Origin: Lewinellaceae bacterium
GTDB lineage: Bacteria > Bacteroidota > Bacteroidia > Chitinophagales > Saprospiraceae
Direction: 5' to 3'
DNA: 64,000 nt
Assembly (NCBI GenBank): GCA_020636135.1
Contig: JACJYK010000001.1
Span: forward strand, 3,396,501-3,460,500
A program made the translations under genes and the position numbers. Of the stretch, positions 9,715-19,177 are shown piece after piece. Within the stretch, counting starts at the first letter, position 1, and the number at the start of each line of letters is the position of its first letter. The notes under the pieces are model-generated. The model was not told the origin of the DNA. It saw nothing but the letters and a program-made list of their open reading frames with translations, and did no database searches.

Positions 9715-10239
9715 ATGAATAAGTCATTTGCATCAATAATAATATTCCTTACTATTATTTTCTGCTTCTCCTGTTACCCATTTGCCATCAACGATAAAAA
9801 TTGCGATTACGATTGCGATGACTACCCCGCATTCTATTCTGACCAATATATCCACCATTCAGTAATTGTTAAAATTACAGATAGAGAGACTAATAAAGCA
9901 TTACCCGGAATTCCACTACAGGTTCACAAAGTAAAAACGGATTGGAATGAATGCGGCCAAACCGACGCATCAGGGGCTGGTGATGGAACTTGCCGATATT
10001 TTATAACTCAGGAAAAAGACTTTTCGCTTTCAACAGATGCAAGTGGAAATGCATTAATCGAATTTGAAGGAGATTACGACCATGATATGGATCACTATGA
10101 AATTACCATACTGGCAAATGATTCAAAAGATCCAAAAACCAATGTCAGCTATTTCCAGGCAGAGGTCAACACCAAACTGGAAGATCGAAAAACGTCTAAT
10201 CTTATCTCTATTAAGCTCTTAAATAAAACTGCCCTCTGA
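9715..10239 (+). CDS. Small secreted lipoprotein of unknown function
   Basis: The 174-residue product begins with a hydrophobic signal (MNKSFASIIIFLTIIFCFSC) ending at a possible lipobox cysteine near residue 20. The mature part is rich in Asp and Cys (NCDYDCDDY) and then shows a beta-sandwich-like stretch: VKITDRETNKALPGIPLQV, a later TDASGNALIEFEGDYDHD, and YEITI. This is the pattern of carboxypeptidase-regulatory or Ig-like peptidoglycan-anchored domains. I do not recognise the family. Its codons are AT-richer than those of the genes on either side, like its neighbour at 10275, suggesting a shared, possibly acquired, two-gene island. Confidence 0.65.
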   Translation: MNKSFASIIIFLTIIFCFSCYPFAINDKNCDYDCDDYPAFYSDQYIHHSVIVKITDRETNKALPGIPLQVHKVKTDWNECGQTDASGAGDGTCRYFITQEKDFSLSTDASGNALIEFEGDYDHDMDHYEITILANDSKDPKTNVSYFQAEVNTKLEDRKTSNLISIKLLNKTAL

Positions 10240-10274
10240 ATTTTCATTTTTCAGTACCGATAGACATTCAGATT

Positions 10275-11555
10275 ATGAGAACCATGATCATCATAAGCTT
10301 CCTTCTGTTACCTGCAATCAGTCAGAGCCAACCGTTCAAATATCGAGGTACCTCACCATTTCATCTGGAAGCGCTCAATTCGGAAAGCAGCAGCCCCATC
10401 AAAAGGCCAACATTTAAAATCATGTTTTTTGACCTGGATAAAGATGGGGATCTCGATGCCCTCCACCTGTGTATTGAATCAGTTGATGATGTTGAATATA
10501 CCACTGAGAAGAACATACATTTTATTCTGGAGCGGCAACTCAATGTGGGGAGCCCAACCATCCCAATTTTTGGTGCACGAGAATCATTTCAAAAACCGAT
10601 CCCTGTACCGGAAAATAGCTATATGCTCGCTGATATCGGTGACCTCAACCTCGATGGAGCTTTTGATATGATCGTCTGTGCACAAGTAGACCTGACTGGA
10701 AATCAGGAAATATTATATTACCAAAATACAGGAACATCATTAAACCCAAGTTTTACCATTACCCATGCTTCAACATTAGGTCTTGGAGCCTTTATCCCTG
10801 GCAGTTTTTTCATTCCCGATCTAGCAGATTTGGATGGCGATGGCGATCTCGATCTGTTACTCACCGGTCACACCAGAAATATCACCGAAAAATACGACGA
10901 GCGCCCTGTATTTAAATATGCTAAAAATACGGGCACGCCTACTAGCCCAAGATTTCTCGGATGGTTTGAAAACCCATATGGATTACACCCCATTTACCCA
11001 TATGACATGTACCTGGAAAGCGGTGATATCGACCATGATAATGATGTTGATGTGCTTAGCGTATCATTTAAAAATAACTTTCCAATGGATTTTTACGAAA
11101 ATTCACCAGGGAGTAATAAAAAACCTCAGTTTGTTGAACCTTATTATACACTTCTTGGAATTCCTGAATCGGGTAATAACAACAACCTACTTCTCCCGGC
11201 TCTTGTGGATCTGGATGGAGATCATGACCTGGATATTGTCATTCCAAGGACATTTGGTCTGGAGACTTTTCAAATTGAGTATTATGAAAATACTCTAACA
11301 GTAACCGAAAGGGAAAGTCTGGAAAATCAATCACTCAAATTATATCCAAACCCATCTCATTCAGAATTATTTATTACAAATAATTCTGACGAAATTGTCA
11401 TTTCCTGCGAGGTGATCGATTTGCAGGGAAGAACTCTCCTGACTTTACCCGGAAATAACAAATCCGTTCCTCTTAATAAATTAGTTAATGGTACCTATTT
11501 CGTAAGATTACGAACATCGAAAGGTATCATGTACAAAAAATTCATTAAAAGCTAA
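10275..11555 (+). CDS. Secreted FG-GAP/VCBS-repeat protein with T9SS sorting domain
   Basis: The 426-residue protein has a signal peptide (MIIISFLLLPAISQSQ after a short start) and at least five Asp-rich calcium-loop repeats: DLDKDGDLDALHL, DLNLDGAFDMIV, DLDGDGDLDLLL, DIDHDNDVDVLS and DLDGDHDLDIVI. These are the blades of a FG-GAP/VCBS beta-propeller. The C-terminus is a type A type IX secretion sorting domain: LKLYPNPSHSELF, VIDLQGRTLLTL, NGTYFVRLRT, and a basic KKFIKS end. It should be exported by Sec, moved across the outer membrane by T9SS, and attached to the cell surface or released. No enzyme domain is seen. It lies 35 bases after the lipoprotein gene. Confidence 0.87.
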   Translation: MRTMIIISFLLLPAISQSQPFKYRGTSPFHLEALNSESSSPIKRPTFKIMFFDLDKDGDLDALHLCIESVDDVEYTTEKNIHFILERQLNVGSPTIPIFGARESFQKPIPVPENSYMLADIGDLNLDGAFDMIVCAQVDLTGNQEILYYQNTGTSLNPSFTITHASTLGLGAFIPGSFFIPDLADLDGDGDLDLLLTGHTRNITEKYDERPVFKYAKNTGTPTSPRFLGWFENPYGLHPIYPYDMYLESGDIDHDNDVDVLSVSFKNNFPMDFYENSPGSNKKPQFVEPYYTLLGIPESGNNNNLLLPALVDLDGDHDLDIVIPRTFGLETFQIEYYENTLTVTERESLENQSLKLYPNPSHSELFITNNSDEIVISCEVIDLQGRTLLTLPGNNKSVPLNKLVNGTYFVRLRTSKGIMYKKFIKS

Positions 11556-11967
11556 ATCTAGAGTTCACTCCAGTAATTTAAGTTTTCATTCACAAACTGA
11601 CTTTTCGCACTACAGCTTGTTCTCCGGTAGGCATCAAGAAAAGGAGGCGAAGCACGCCGGCAGCAAAAATACCGTTGTATTATAGTTCAAACAGTTGCGG
11701 GCTTCACTAACCTACAACTAATTCATAATGAAGTAAGATTTAACCTCCCCCTTAAATTTTATTACCCACACAAATCAACATCGGACCTCTTATTTCTATT
11801 CAATTTTGGATGCTTACAGTAATGATAATGAGATCCCGAATCAGCTTAGGTTCCAGGTTTTTACATGATAATAATCTGGATACCAGGCAATCATTATCAT
11901 TCCTTATTAAACCGCCAAAGTGGTAATTGCCCCCGTATCAGTATTAACAGCACCTAACCTATAAATC
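11556..11967. repeat. Intergenic region upstream of gdhA with an 11-bp inverted repeat
   Basis: This 412-base gap has no credible ORF. AATGATAATGA at 11821-11831 recurs as its exact reverse complement at 11891-11901, 59 bases further on. The spacing is too wide for a compact hairpin, so paired operator sites or loop formation upstream of gdhA are possible. Nothing else was recognised. Confidence 0.35.
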
Positions 11968-13305
11968 ATGCAAACAGCTGTAAAACAATTTATCAAAGTT
12001 GTACACGCCCGCAATCCTCATGAACCGGAATTCCTTCAGGCAGTCCAGGAAGTAGCCGAAGTGATCCTGCCATACATGAACGACCACCCAGAATACCTGA
12101 AAGCCAATCTGTTTGAGCGCATGGTAGAACCTGAGCGCATGGTAGTTTTTCGGGTACCCTGGATGGATGATGCCGGAAACTTCCGGGTCAACCGGGGCTA
12201 CCGGATACAAATGAACAGCGCCATCGGTCCCTATAAAGGAGGTTTGAGATTTCACCCCTCGGTTAATGCCAGCATCCTCAAGTTTCTGGCATTTGAACAA
12301 GTATTGAAAAATTCCCTGACCACTTTGCCTATGGGTGGTGGTAAAGGCGGATCTGATTTTGATCCCAAGGGCAAGAGCGACCAGGAAGTCATGTGATTCT
12401 GTCAAAGTTTTATGACCGAATTATACCGTCATATAGGCCCGGAAACCGATGTGCCAGCCGGGGACATTGGCGTAGGGGCACGCGAAGTGGGTTACCTTTT
12501 CGGGCAATACAAACGGATCGCCAATCAGTTCAATGGAGTGATCACCGGGAAAGGATATACCTATGGAGGAAGCTTAATCCGGCCGGAGGCCACAGGATAT
12601 GGCCTATTGTTCTTCGTAGAAGAAATGCTGAAGCAAAGAGGCGACTCGGTGAGAGGTAAAGTCATCACGGTATCCGGATCCGGTAACGTAGCACAGTATG
12701 CCATTGAAAAAGCTATCCAGCTTGGTGGGAAACCTGTGACCGCATCCGATTCAAGTGGAATGATCTACGACCCAAATGGAATTGACCTGGAAAAACTGGC
12801 TTTCATTAAAGAATTAAAAAATGTACGCCGGGGACGGATATCCGACTATGCAGAAAAATATCAGGTTGAGTACCAGCCTGGCCAACGGCCGTGGCATATC
12901 CCCTGCGACATCGCCTTGCCTTGCGCCACCCAGAATGAGCTGGACGATGAAAATGCCCGGAATCTTATCGATAACGGCTGCATCCTCATTGCCGAGGGAG
13001 CAAATATGCCCACCACGCCGGAAGCCATACGACGAATCCAAAATCTGCATCTGATGTATGCACCAGGGAAAGCTTCCAATGCGGGCGGCGTTGCCACATC
13101 CGGACTGGAAATGACCCAGAATGCTCTTCATGCTTCCTGGACTGCTGAAAAAGTGGAAACAGAGCTGAAACAGATCATGCAGTCGATCCATTCGCAATGC
13201 AAGGAACATGGTCAGCAGTACAACTACATCGACTATGTAAAAGGTGCAAACCTGGCAGGATTCATCCGGGTCGCTGAAGCCATGCTGGCGGAAGGTCATG
13301 TTTGA
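11968..13305 (+). pseudogene. gdhA: NADP-type glutamate dehydrogenase with an in-frame TGA at codon 143
   Basis: The enzyme interconverts 2-oxoglutarate plus ammonia and glutamate in the cytosol. The open frame covers 445 codons, matching the usual hexameric GdhA length of about 447. The N-terminal half holds GPYKGGLRFHP and the catalytic-lysine stretch LPMGGGKGGSDFDPKGKS. The second half has the Rossmann motif VSGSGNVAQYA and the C-terminal GANLAGFIRVAEAML. The frame is interrupted at 12394-12396: it reads EVM-stop-FCQSFMTELYRH, where homologues have EVMRFCQ. A single C-to-T change of CGA explains this. There is no frameshift. Either the gene is inactive, the base is wrong, or the stop is read through; restart at ATG 12412 would give a fragment without the catalytic lysine. 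Confidence 0.88.
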
Positions 13306-13446
13306 TCTGCCTTTTCCATGGTATAAGGTCAACTGAAGCAGCAAGGTCCGGGTTCATAAAATCCAGGCTCACGTGCAGACAGGTTAACTAATTCCTAGCA
13401 GCACTGTTAGTTGAGTATAGTATCTTGAAACAAATTTATCCGGATC

Positions 13447-14205
13447 ATGAAAAATGGACTTTGCTTCTTCTTTTGCCTCTTCCTGTTTTCAGGCGCTTTT
13501 GCTCAAACCGGTGTTGGCGTTAAACCGCCGGTAAAAGCCGATATCCTGTTTGATGGTACGCGCGAAGCTCTCGATGGCAACTGGATCTATTGGGAGGGGC
13601 CCAGACTGGGAGAATCATTGCCCATCAAGTGGCAGATCGTTCAGGATCCGGTCGATGCCGGAACCGTGATGAGCAGCAACGATCCTGCTGCTGCAGGCGG
13701 TAAATACGGCGCGGCCGATATTGTGACGAAAAAAGAGTACCGGGATTTTCGGTTGCACGTAGAATTTATCATCAACAATCCGGGCGGTAACAGCGGCGTC
13801 TATCTCCAGAACCGGTATGAGATCCAGATCCTGGATGGAGATTCCACTGCACACGGGATGGCTGCCGTTATCAACGAAGAAGCTTCACCCTACACTCCTT
13901 ATAACGGTGTAGGTAAATGGAATTCCTACGATATTCAGTTCAGGGCAGCACGCTTTAAAGATGGCCTCCGTAGTGAGCCAGCCATGGTCACCATGTACTT
14001 CAATGGGGTCAAAGTCCATGATAATACTCCAATCCAACAAGTATGGGGCGGGCCTAACTCCGGGATGGATGGAGGTAACAATGGTGGCAAAGGCATCACC
14101 GACCGTCCGGGAGGCCTGAAATTGCAGGCTGAAGGCCATGATGTCCGCTATCGGAATATCTGGATCGTCCCACTCAATCTGGATAACCAGGACACCAGGT
14201 TCTAG
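13447..14205 (+). CDS. Secreted DUF1080 (3-keto-disaccharide hydrolase-like) protein
   Basis: The 252-residue protein has a signal peptide ending FSGAFAQ. The rest is one DUF1080 domain, a laminin-G/concanavalin-like jelly roll: ILFDGTREALDGNWIYWEG near residues 35-53, DFRLHVEFIINNPGGNSGVY, YEIQILDGDS, and ending GLKLQAEGHDVRYRNIWI. These are the typical conserved strings. Members occur in polysaccharide-degrading Bacteroidota and Planctomycetota; some act on 3-keto-glycosides. It acts in the periplasm or outside the cell. The stop TAG (14203-14205) shares the palindrome CTAG with the stop of the convergent satP gene. Confidence 0.88.
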   Translation: MKNGLCFFFCLFLFSGAFAQTGVGVKPPVKADILFDGTREALDGNWIYWEGPRLGESLPIKWQIVQDPVDAGTVMSSNDPAAAGGKYGAADIVTKKEYRDFRLHVEFIINNPGGNSGVYLQNRYEIQILDGDSTAHGMAAVINEEASPYTPYNGVGKWNSYDIQFRAARFKDGLRSEPAMVTMYFNGVKVHDNTPIQQVWGGPNSGMDGGNNGGKGITDRPGGLKLQAEGHDVRYRNIWIVPLNLDNQDTRF

Positions 14206-14798
14206 TGACCCGTCTGATCTTCGCCGAGGGGCAGGATGGTCCGGCCATAAACTTCATTCAGCCAAATTCCGAAACCGGTATAACACGACAGCGCTCCCGC
14301 CAGCATTCCTATGTATCCTGCCACCGAGATCAGGCTGATGGATTCGGTCCAGTTGCCTATGGCCAACAAAATGAAGAGCAAAGTCAAAGAGCCAAAAACT
14401 GCCATATAGCCACGGTGCAGCTTCATGGAGCCGACAAACATGAAAATGGAAAAAATACTCCAGCCAAACAGGTAATACCCCAGTTCGGAATACTCCGGAA
14501 TACCGGCGATATTGACTTTAAGAAAGATAAGCAGGCCAGCCAGCGTGGTCCAGAATAATGAATAGGCAATGAAGGCGGTGAATCCAAATACGTTTCCCCG
14601 GATCCAGGAAAGCAAACCTGCGATGAACTGTGCATAGGCACCCAGGATAAGTCCCATCGCAATGATCATCGAATCCAGCGAAAAGAGCCTGGTGTTGTTC
14701 AGGTTCAACAAAATGGTTGTTATTCCCAGCCCCAGCAGTCCCAGCGGTGCAGGATTAGCCAGTGATTTTTGCAGTTGACGAAATTGAATTGCATCCAT
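14202..14798 (-). CDS. satP: Acetate/succinate transporter of the SatP (GPR1/FUN34/YaaH) family
   Basis: The 198-residue membrane protein has six hydrophobic segments. The family signature NPAPLGLLGLGITTILLNL sits right after the short cytosolic N-terminus (about residues 15-33). Length and topology match bacterial SatP, an acetate/succinate uptake channel of the inner membrane. Convergent with the DUF1080 gene, the two ORFs overlap by four bases (14202-14205). Confidence 0.88.
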   Translation of the reverse strand: MDAIQFRQLQKSLANPAPLGLLGLGITTILLNLNNTRLFSLDSMIIAMGLILGAYAQFIAGLLSWIRGNVFGFTAFIAYSLFWTTLAGLLIFLKVNIAGIPEYSELGYYLFGWSIFSIFMFVGSMKLHRGYMAVFGSLTLLFILLAIGNWTESISLISVAGYIGMLAGALSCYTGFGIWLNEVYGRTILPLGEDQTGH

Positions 14799-15060
14799 TA
14801 TTGTGCGTATTTAATTGATGAAGAAAGTGGCCCGGCTATTTGGTTATTCAGGAAACCCTCCCTTACCGGGTGAGCCTTAAAAAACCGATTATAGCCCGGA
14901 CTATCCAAAGTACAGCTTTCCATTCCAAACATTTGATGACCATTTTCCCCAAATCCTGCTTACTGAGATGATTTTCATCACCGGGCAATATGTTAGGGTA
15001 CCTAAAAATCATTTTGTAAATTGTTGATAGACTATTTCAGGTCTCCAAAGAACCTGTGCT

Positions 15061-15465
15061 ATGATAGAGTGTACCAATTCCATTGAGATACGACGTCCCC
15101 TTTCGACGGTCGCCTTTTATGCTGCCAATCCGGACCGGGCCACCTCCTGGTATCAGAACATCCAACGTGTCACCTGGCTCACTGCCCGGCCCCTGCAAAT
15201 AGGGACCCAGGTTGAATTTGAAGCCCGCTTTCTTGGTCGTCAGATGCGGTATACGTATTCGATCATCCACTATGAACCGAAGAAAGAGCTGATCATGGAA
15301 GCTGTCACGGGTCCATTCCCGATGCGAACGACCTACTTATGGCAGGCCGTATCACCCGAAGTCACCCGGATGACACTGATCAATGCCGGCGGAAACTTCA
15401 GATTTTTCAAACGATGGATGGCCGCCGCCATGAACCGGGCCAACCAAAAGGATCTGAAAAAATAA
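15061..15465 (+). CDS. SRPBCC (START/polyketide cyclase-like) protein
   Basis: This 134-residue protein starts IECTNSIEIRRPLSTVAFYAANPDRATSWYQ, the opening strand, helix and Trp of SRPBCC/polyketide-cyclase-2 folds. It continues with GTQVEFEARFLGR, YSIIHYEPKKELIMEA and a long C-terminal helix. The fold binds hydrophobic ligands in a deep cavity; the ligand here cannot be inferred. There is no signal peptide, so it is cytosolic. It stands alone between satP and the archease-like gene. Confidence 0.8.
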   Translation: MIECTNSIEIRRPLSTVAFYAANPDRATSWYQNIQRVTWLTARPLQIGTQVEFEARFLGRQMRYTYSIIHYEPKKELIMEAVTGPFPMRTTYLWQAVSPEVTRMTLINAGGNFRFFKRWMAAAMNRANQKDLKK

Positions 15466-15538
15466 AAGAAAATTCTGGAAGCACACCTCTCCGCATAGCG
15501 TACGACACAGCCCTTCATGATCGTTATCGTTAATAATA

Positions 15539-16006
15539 ATGATGCGGGTTATAGCGCTGGCCTATCATATTCCTTTTATTGGGTGCAAGTTTAACGAAAT
15601 GTCCAAGATCTCCCAGCCTAGTCATCGACCCGGTATCATCTTTGTCCATACCAATGATGAAAGCCAGTTGTTTCATTTGAGCTTGCAATATCTGGGTAAA
15701 CTATTACAGGATGATCATCCATCGGGCCATGAGGCGATGATTGGCAAACCATTTCGTATTAAATCAAAAGACAAACCTACCCTGCTACTGGATTTTCTAG
15801 CCTTTGCATTGCAGGAATCCATCACGGAAAAAGTGTTATTCAACAAATTGGTCATTGACTACCTGAGTACTCAATTTCTGGATGGCACCCTGTATGGAAA
15901 GCCAAGCAATACCCCCCTGACTGCCATAGAATCCATCAATTATCAGGAATCCGACGTGCATCAGAATGCGGATAAATCCTGGGATCTAACCCTGCGGGTA
16001 GACTGA
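15539..16006 (+). CDS. Probable archease-family protein
   Basis: The 155-residue frame has two starts. ATG 15599 (MSKISQPS) is the better one because the 20 residues before it look non-coding. The protein matches the archease layout: an early strand and helix (NDESQLFHLSLQYLGKLL), a central DKPTLLLDFLAFALQESITEKVLFNKL corresponding to the LLxxWLNELL region (strings split here), then GTLYGKPSNTPLTAIES and a closing strand ending DLTLRVD in place of the usual terminal acidic motif. Archeases activate the RNA ligase RtcB by helping guanylylation. No rtcB is in this window, and the N-terminal HTADVGI motif is not obvious, so the call is moderate. Confidence 0.5.
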   Translation: MMRVIALAYHIPFIGCKFNEMSKISQPSHRPGIIFVHTNDESQLFHLSLQYLGKLLQDDHPSGHEAMIGKPFRIKSKDKPTLLLDFLAFALQESITEKVLFNKLVIDYLSTQFLDGTLYGKPSNTPLTAIESINYQESDVHQNADKSWDLTLRVD

Positions 16007-16089
16007 ACCGATTCAGCATTACTGACCCAGAACCTGACCCCAGGATCAGTCAGATCGATCAGGAGGTGGACTATTGCGGCGATTAATAA

Positions 16090-18948
16090 CTATTCCTGGC
16101 CTTTCAACAGCGGATCTGCCCGGATAACCAATGTTTGATTGTAGACCGTATTCCCCACCTGCATGGTTACCACATAGGACCCCGGACCAGCGGTCGTGAT
16201 CGCATACCGGTCATCGATGGTCATTGGCACGAAGGATTGCTGCAGGTCATGGAGCTGGTGCCGGCGCTGATCATCGTCATTAGCCTGTAGAAACCGCTGG
16301 TATTGACGGCGGTTAGCATCCGTCGGGTACTGGCTTAAGTATGATTGCCAGATGGATTCAACTGTTTGCTTTTCTTCCTCGGTATAGGGCGTCGTGTCAA
16401 ACTCACGGTCCCAACGGTAGCGGTGGATACCCGGAGATGAATCGACTGGTATCTGGTGGCTATGCCCGGAGTGATCACGAATGGTTATCATCACCGAATC
16501 TCCGGATGATAGATCGCCAATGAAATAATTGATGACTACGAAACTGGTGAATTCTGCCCTTGGCAGGCTGGATGTATTTTCAATCTCCGGCGGGTTTTTG
16601 CCTGCAAAAAGGAAATGCCCGCGCTGACCTCCCCGGCTGGTATTCTCCCATAGCGTTGCCGGAGACTGGCTGAATAAATAGGCTGGTAATGTCCTGACCT
16701 CCGGAGTCATTTGCTCCAGGGGCGAGATGTCATCCGCAATCCACAGGCTGCGACCATGGGTGGCAGCGATAAGGTCGTGGTCGCGTTTGTGAATGGCCAG
16801 ATCGTATACCGAAACGGTCGGGAAATTCTCCATGAATCTTGCCCAGTTCATACCGCGGTCCAGCGAATACCAGATACCGGTCTCGGTACCGATGAACAGC
16901 AGGTCCGGATTGCTCAGGTCTTCGCGTACGACCCGGATCACCTCGTCATCCGGCAGTCCGCCCATTAACGGCTTCCAGTTACTGCCATAATCGTCGGTCA
17001 CAAATATCCATGGCTTAAAAACATCACTCCTGTGGCCATCAAAGGTGACATAGGCACGCGCCGCATTGAAATGGGACGATTCCAGTCTGCTTACCCATAG
17101 TTGATCCGGCAGCCCGGGGATCTTCGACCGTACATTATTCCAGTGCTTTCCCCCATCACGGGTAAGTTGTACATTGCCGTCATCGGTCCCGGCCCAGATC
17201 ACCGTTTCATCGACCGGTGAAACGCTGATGGTACTGATGGCACAGTGCGTCTCAGCTCCGGTGTTGTCGGGAGTAACACCGCCGCTGGCATCTTCTTTGG
17301 TCATCTCCGGATCGTTGGTGGACAGATCCGGGCTGATCAGCCGCCAGCTGGCTCCCTGATCCGTGGATTCCAGGAGATGATTGGCACCTGCAAATAACTG
17401 TTTTCCGGGATGCGGGCTCATGACCAGGGGAGCAGACCAGTTGAATCGCAGTTGGTCGGTTTTTCCCGTTAAACCATACTCATCTGCATTGATGATGTTG
17501 CGGTCGTTGGGTTTAATGTACGTTTGTCGGTGGGTAGGTACGTCATAATGGCTGTATCCACCATTCTCTGCAGAAGTAAAGGCGGTATGCCAGTCGTCCG
17601 GATCAACCATTGCATATTGGCCATCTCCCCAGTGTAGTTTCCAGTTGGAATCGTTCAATATTCCGCGGGCATCTCGTGTAAAGCTTGCCGTACCATAAAA
17701 TCCATTATCCTGCAGTCCCCCATAGACATAATAGGGATCGCGCATGTCGTAGCCGATACGGTAATACTGTGCGATGGGCAAATTGTCAAAAAGCTGGAAA
17801 TGAACTCCTCCATCGTGGGTCAGTGACACCCCTTTGTCCGCACCAACGTAATACCTCTGTCCTTCCTTTGGGTCCAGCCACATGGCATGAAAATCTCCGT
17901 GGATCTCCTGGTCTTCACTACCATTTTTCAGGGTTTTACCGCCATCATCAGAGACCATGAGCCGGGTAGTCAGTAAATAAATCTTTTGCGGATCGACCGG
18001 ATTGATGCGCACTTGCGAATAATAAAATGGCCGGTTATTGTAGGTGTTCACATATTGCCAGGATTTACCTGCGTCTTCACTGCGGTACAGTCCTGATCCG
18101 GGTTTGGAAAGGTCCCTGCTCGCGGTTGCTTCTACCAGAGCCATCAGGATTTTAGGATTGCTGCGGGATATGGCCAGACCGATACGGCCGGTCTCTCCGG
18201 ACGGTAGCCCATTGGTCAGTTTGGTCCAGGACTGTCCTCCGTCAGCTGACTTGTAAATACCCCCGTTTTCACCACCACTATAAAAAGTCCATGGTTTTCT
18301 GATCCGGTGATACATCGCAGCATACAGGATTTTGGGATTCGCGGGATCCCGAACCAGGTCCGTACATCCAGTTTTGCCATCGTCCGGAAGTCCCTTCTTA
18401 GGTTTTGACCAGGTTTTGCCCCCATCTTCACTAATAAATAATCCACGATCTCCGGAATACCCCCACAGATGACCGGTAGCACAGGCACAGATCTCTTGCG
18501 GCTTGGCCGGATTTAATACCACACGGGAAATATGTCCGGTATTCTCCAGACCGCTCTCCTGAAAGGTCTCCCCTCCATCCCGTGATACGTAGATGCCATG
18601 CCCCCAGGAAGTGGAGTTCCGGTTGTTGGCCTCACCGGTACCGACCCAGATCTCCGCCGGATTTGCCTGGCTGATGGCAATATCTCCGATAGAAGCGGTG
18701 GCATAATGATCAAAGAGAGGTTCCCATGTAGTACCGGCATTGGCCGAATACCACACTCCTCCGGAGGCTGTTGCGATCCAAACTTTGGTAAAGTCTGACT
18801 CCAGGGCTTCCACATCCACAATGCGCCCACCCGGATTAGCCGGGCCAATATTCCGCCACGCGAAAGCAGTGACATCTTCCGGAGTCTGGGCTACCAGATG
18901 TCCAAAGGTTAAGCTTGCAAACAGGACAATCAACGTAAACACTTTCAT
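16090..18948 (-). CDS. Secreted VPS10/sortilin-like BNR-repeat protein
   Basis: The 952-residue protein has a signal peptide (MKVFTLIVLFASLTFGHLVAQ). Its first 700 residues are beta-propeller blades with repeated Asp-box strings: SRDGGETF, SEDGGKTW, SADGGQSW, SEDAGKSW, SDDGGKTL, TRDGGKHW. It begins WRNIGPANPGGRIVDV, typical of the large Bacteroidota family annotated as VPS10-domain or 'glycosyl hydrolase' exoproteins. The C-terminal 200 residues (DRYAITTAGPGSYVV, VGNTVYNQTLVIRADP) form a beta-sandwich. No catalytic residues are assigned; it may bind or cleave polymers or peptides outside the cell. A paralogue lies at 62351-64000. Confidence 0.87.
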   Translation of the reverse strand: MKVFTLIVLFASLTFGHLVAQTPEDVTAFAWRNIGPANPGGRIVDVEALESDFTKVWIATASGGVWYSANAGTTWEPLFDHYATASIGDIAISQANPAEIWVGTGEANNRNSTSWGHGIYVSRDGGETFQESGLENTGHISRVVLNPAKPQEICACATGHLWGYSGDRGLFISEDGGKTWSKPKKGLPDDGKTGCTDLVRDPANPKILYAAMYHRIRKPWTFYSGGENGGIYKSADGGQSWTKLTNGLPSGETGRIGLAISRSNPKILMALVEATASRDLSKPGSGLYRSEDAGKSWQYVNTYNNRPFYYSQVRINPVDPQKIYLLTTRLMVSDDGGKTLKNGSEDQEIHGDFHAMWLDPKEGQRYYVGADKGVSLTHDGGVHFQLFDNLPIAQYYRIGYDMRDPYYVYGGLQDNGFYGTASFTRDARGILNDSNWKLHWGDGQYAMVDPDDWHTAFTSAENGGYSHYDVPTHRQTYIKPNDRNIINADEYGLTGKTDQLRFNWSAPLVMSPHPGKQLFAGANHLLESTDQGASWRLISPDLSTNDPEMTKEDASGGVTPDNTGAETHCAISTISVSPVDETVIWAGTDDGNVQLTRDGGKHWNNVRSKIPGLPDQLWVSRLESSHFNAARAYVTFDGHRSDVFKPWIFVTDDYGSNWKPLMGGLPDDEVIRVVREDLSNPDLLFIGTETGIWYSLDRGMNWARFMENFPTVSVYDLAIHKRDHDLIAATHGRSLWIADDISPLEQMTPEVRTLPAYLFSQSPATLWENTSRGGQRGHFLFAGKNPPEIENTSSLPRAEFTSFVVINYFIGDLSSGDSVMITIRDHSGHSHQIPVDSSPGIHRYRWDREFDTTPYTEEEKQTVESIWQSYLSQYPTDANRRQYQRFLQANDDDQRRHQLHDLQQSFVPMTIDDRYAITTAGPGSYVVTMQVGNTVYNQTLVIRADPLLKGQE

Positions 18949-19177
18949 GATTTCTCAGTTATGAGCCATGAAGCTAATGATTTGGGTTGAAAACATGGAT
19001 CGAATGCGAAGTATGCGCATGCTGTAAAATTGAGCCCAGATGAAATAAGAACGTTGTTATTTATGGCAAATCTTTAAAGTAAATCCGGGGCCTGAACGTC
19101 ATATACCTATAAGGATGTCCTGAATAAGGCACCTTCCATTATTTTACCTCAAATGAATTAGCTTCGTCCACCGGGAC
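18949..19177. promoter_or_regulatory. Divergent intergenic region upstream of the VPS10-like and sigma factor genes
   Basis: This 229-base region separates two divergent genes and must hold both promoters. No repeat, hairpin or clear Bacteroidota -7 box was found. Confidence 0.25.

Noticed and set aside
12394..12396. Selenocysteine reading of the gdhA TGA
   Set aside because: Homologues have Arg here and no Sec context was found.
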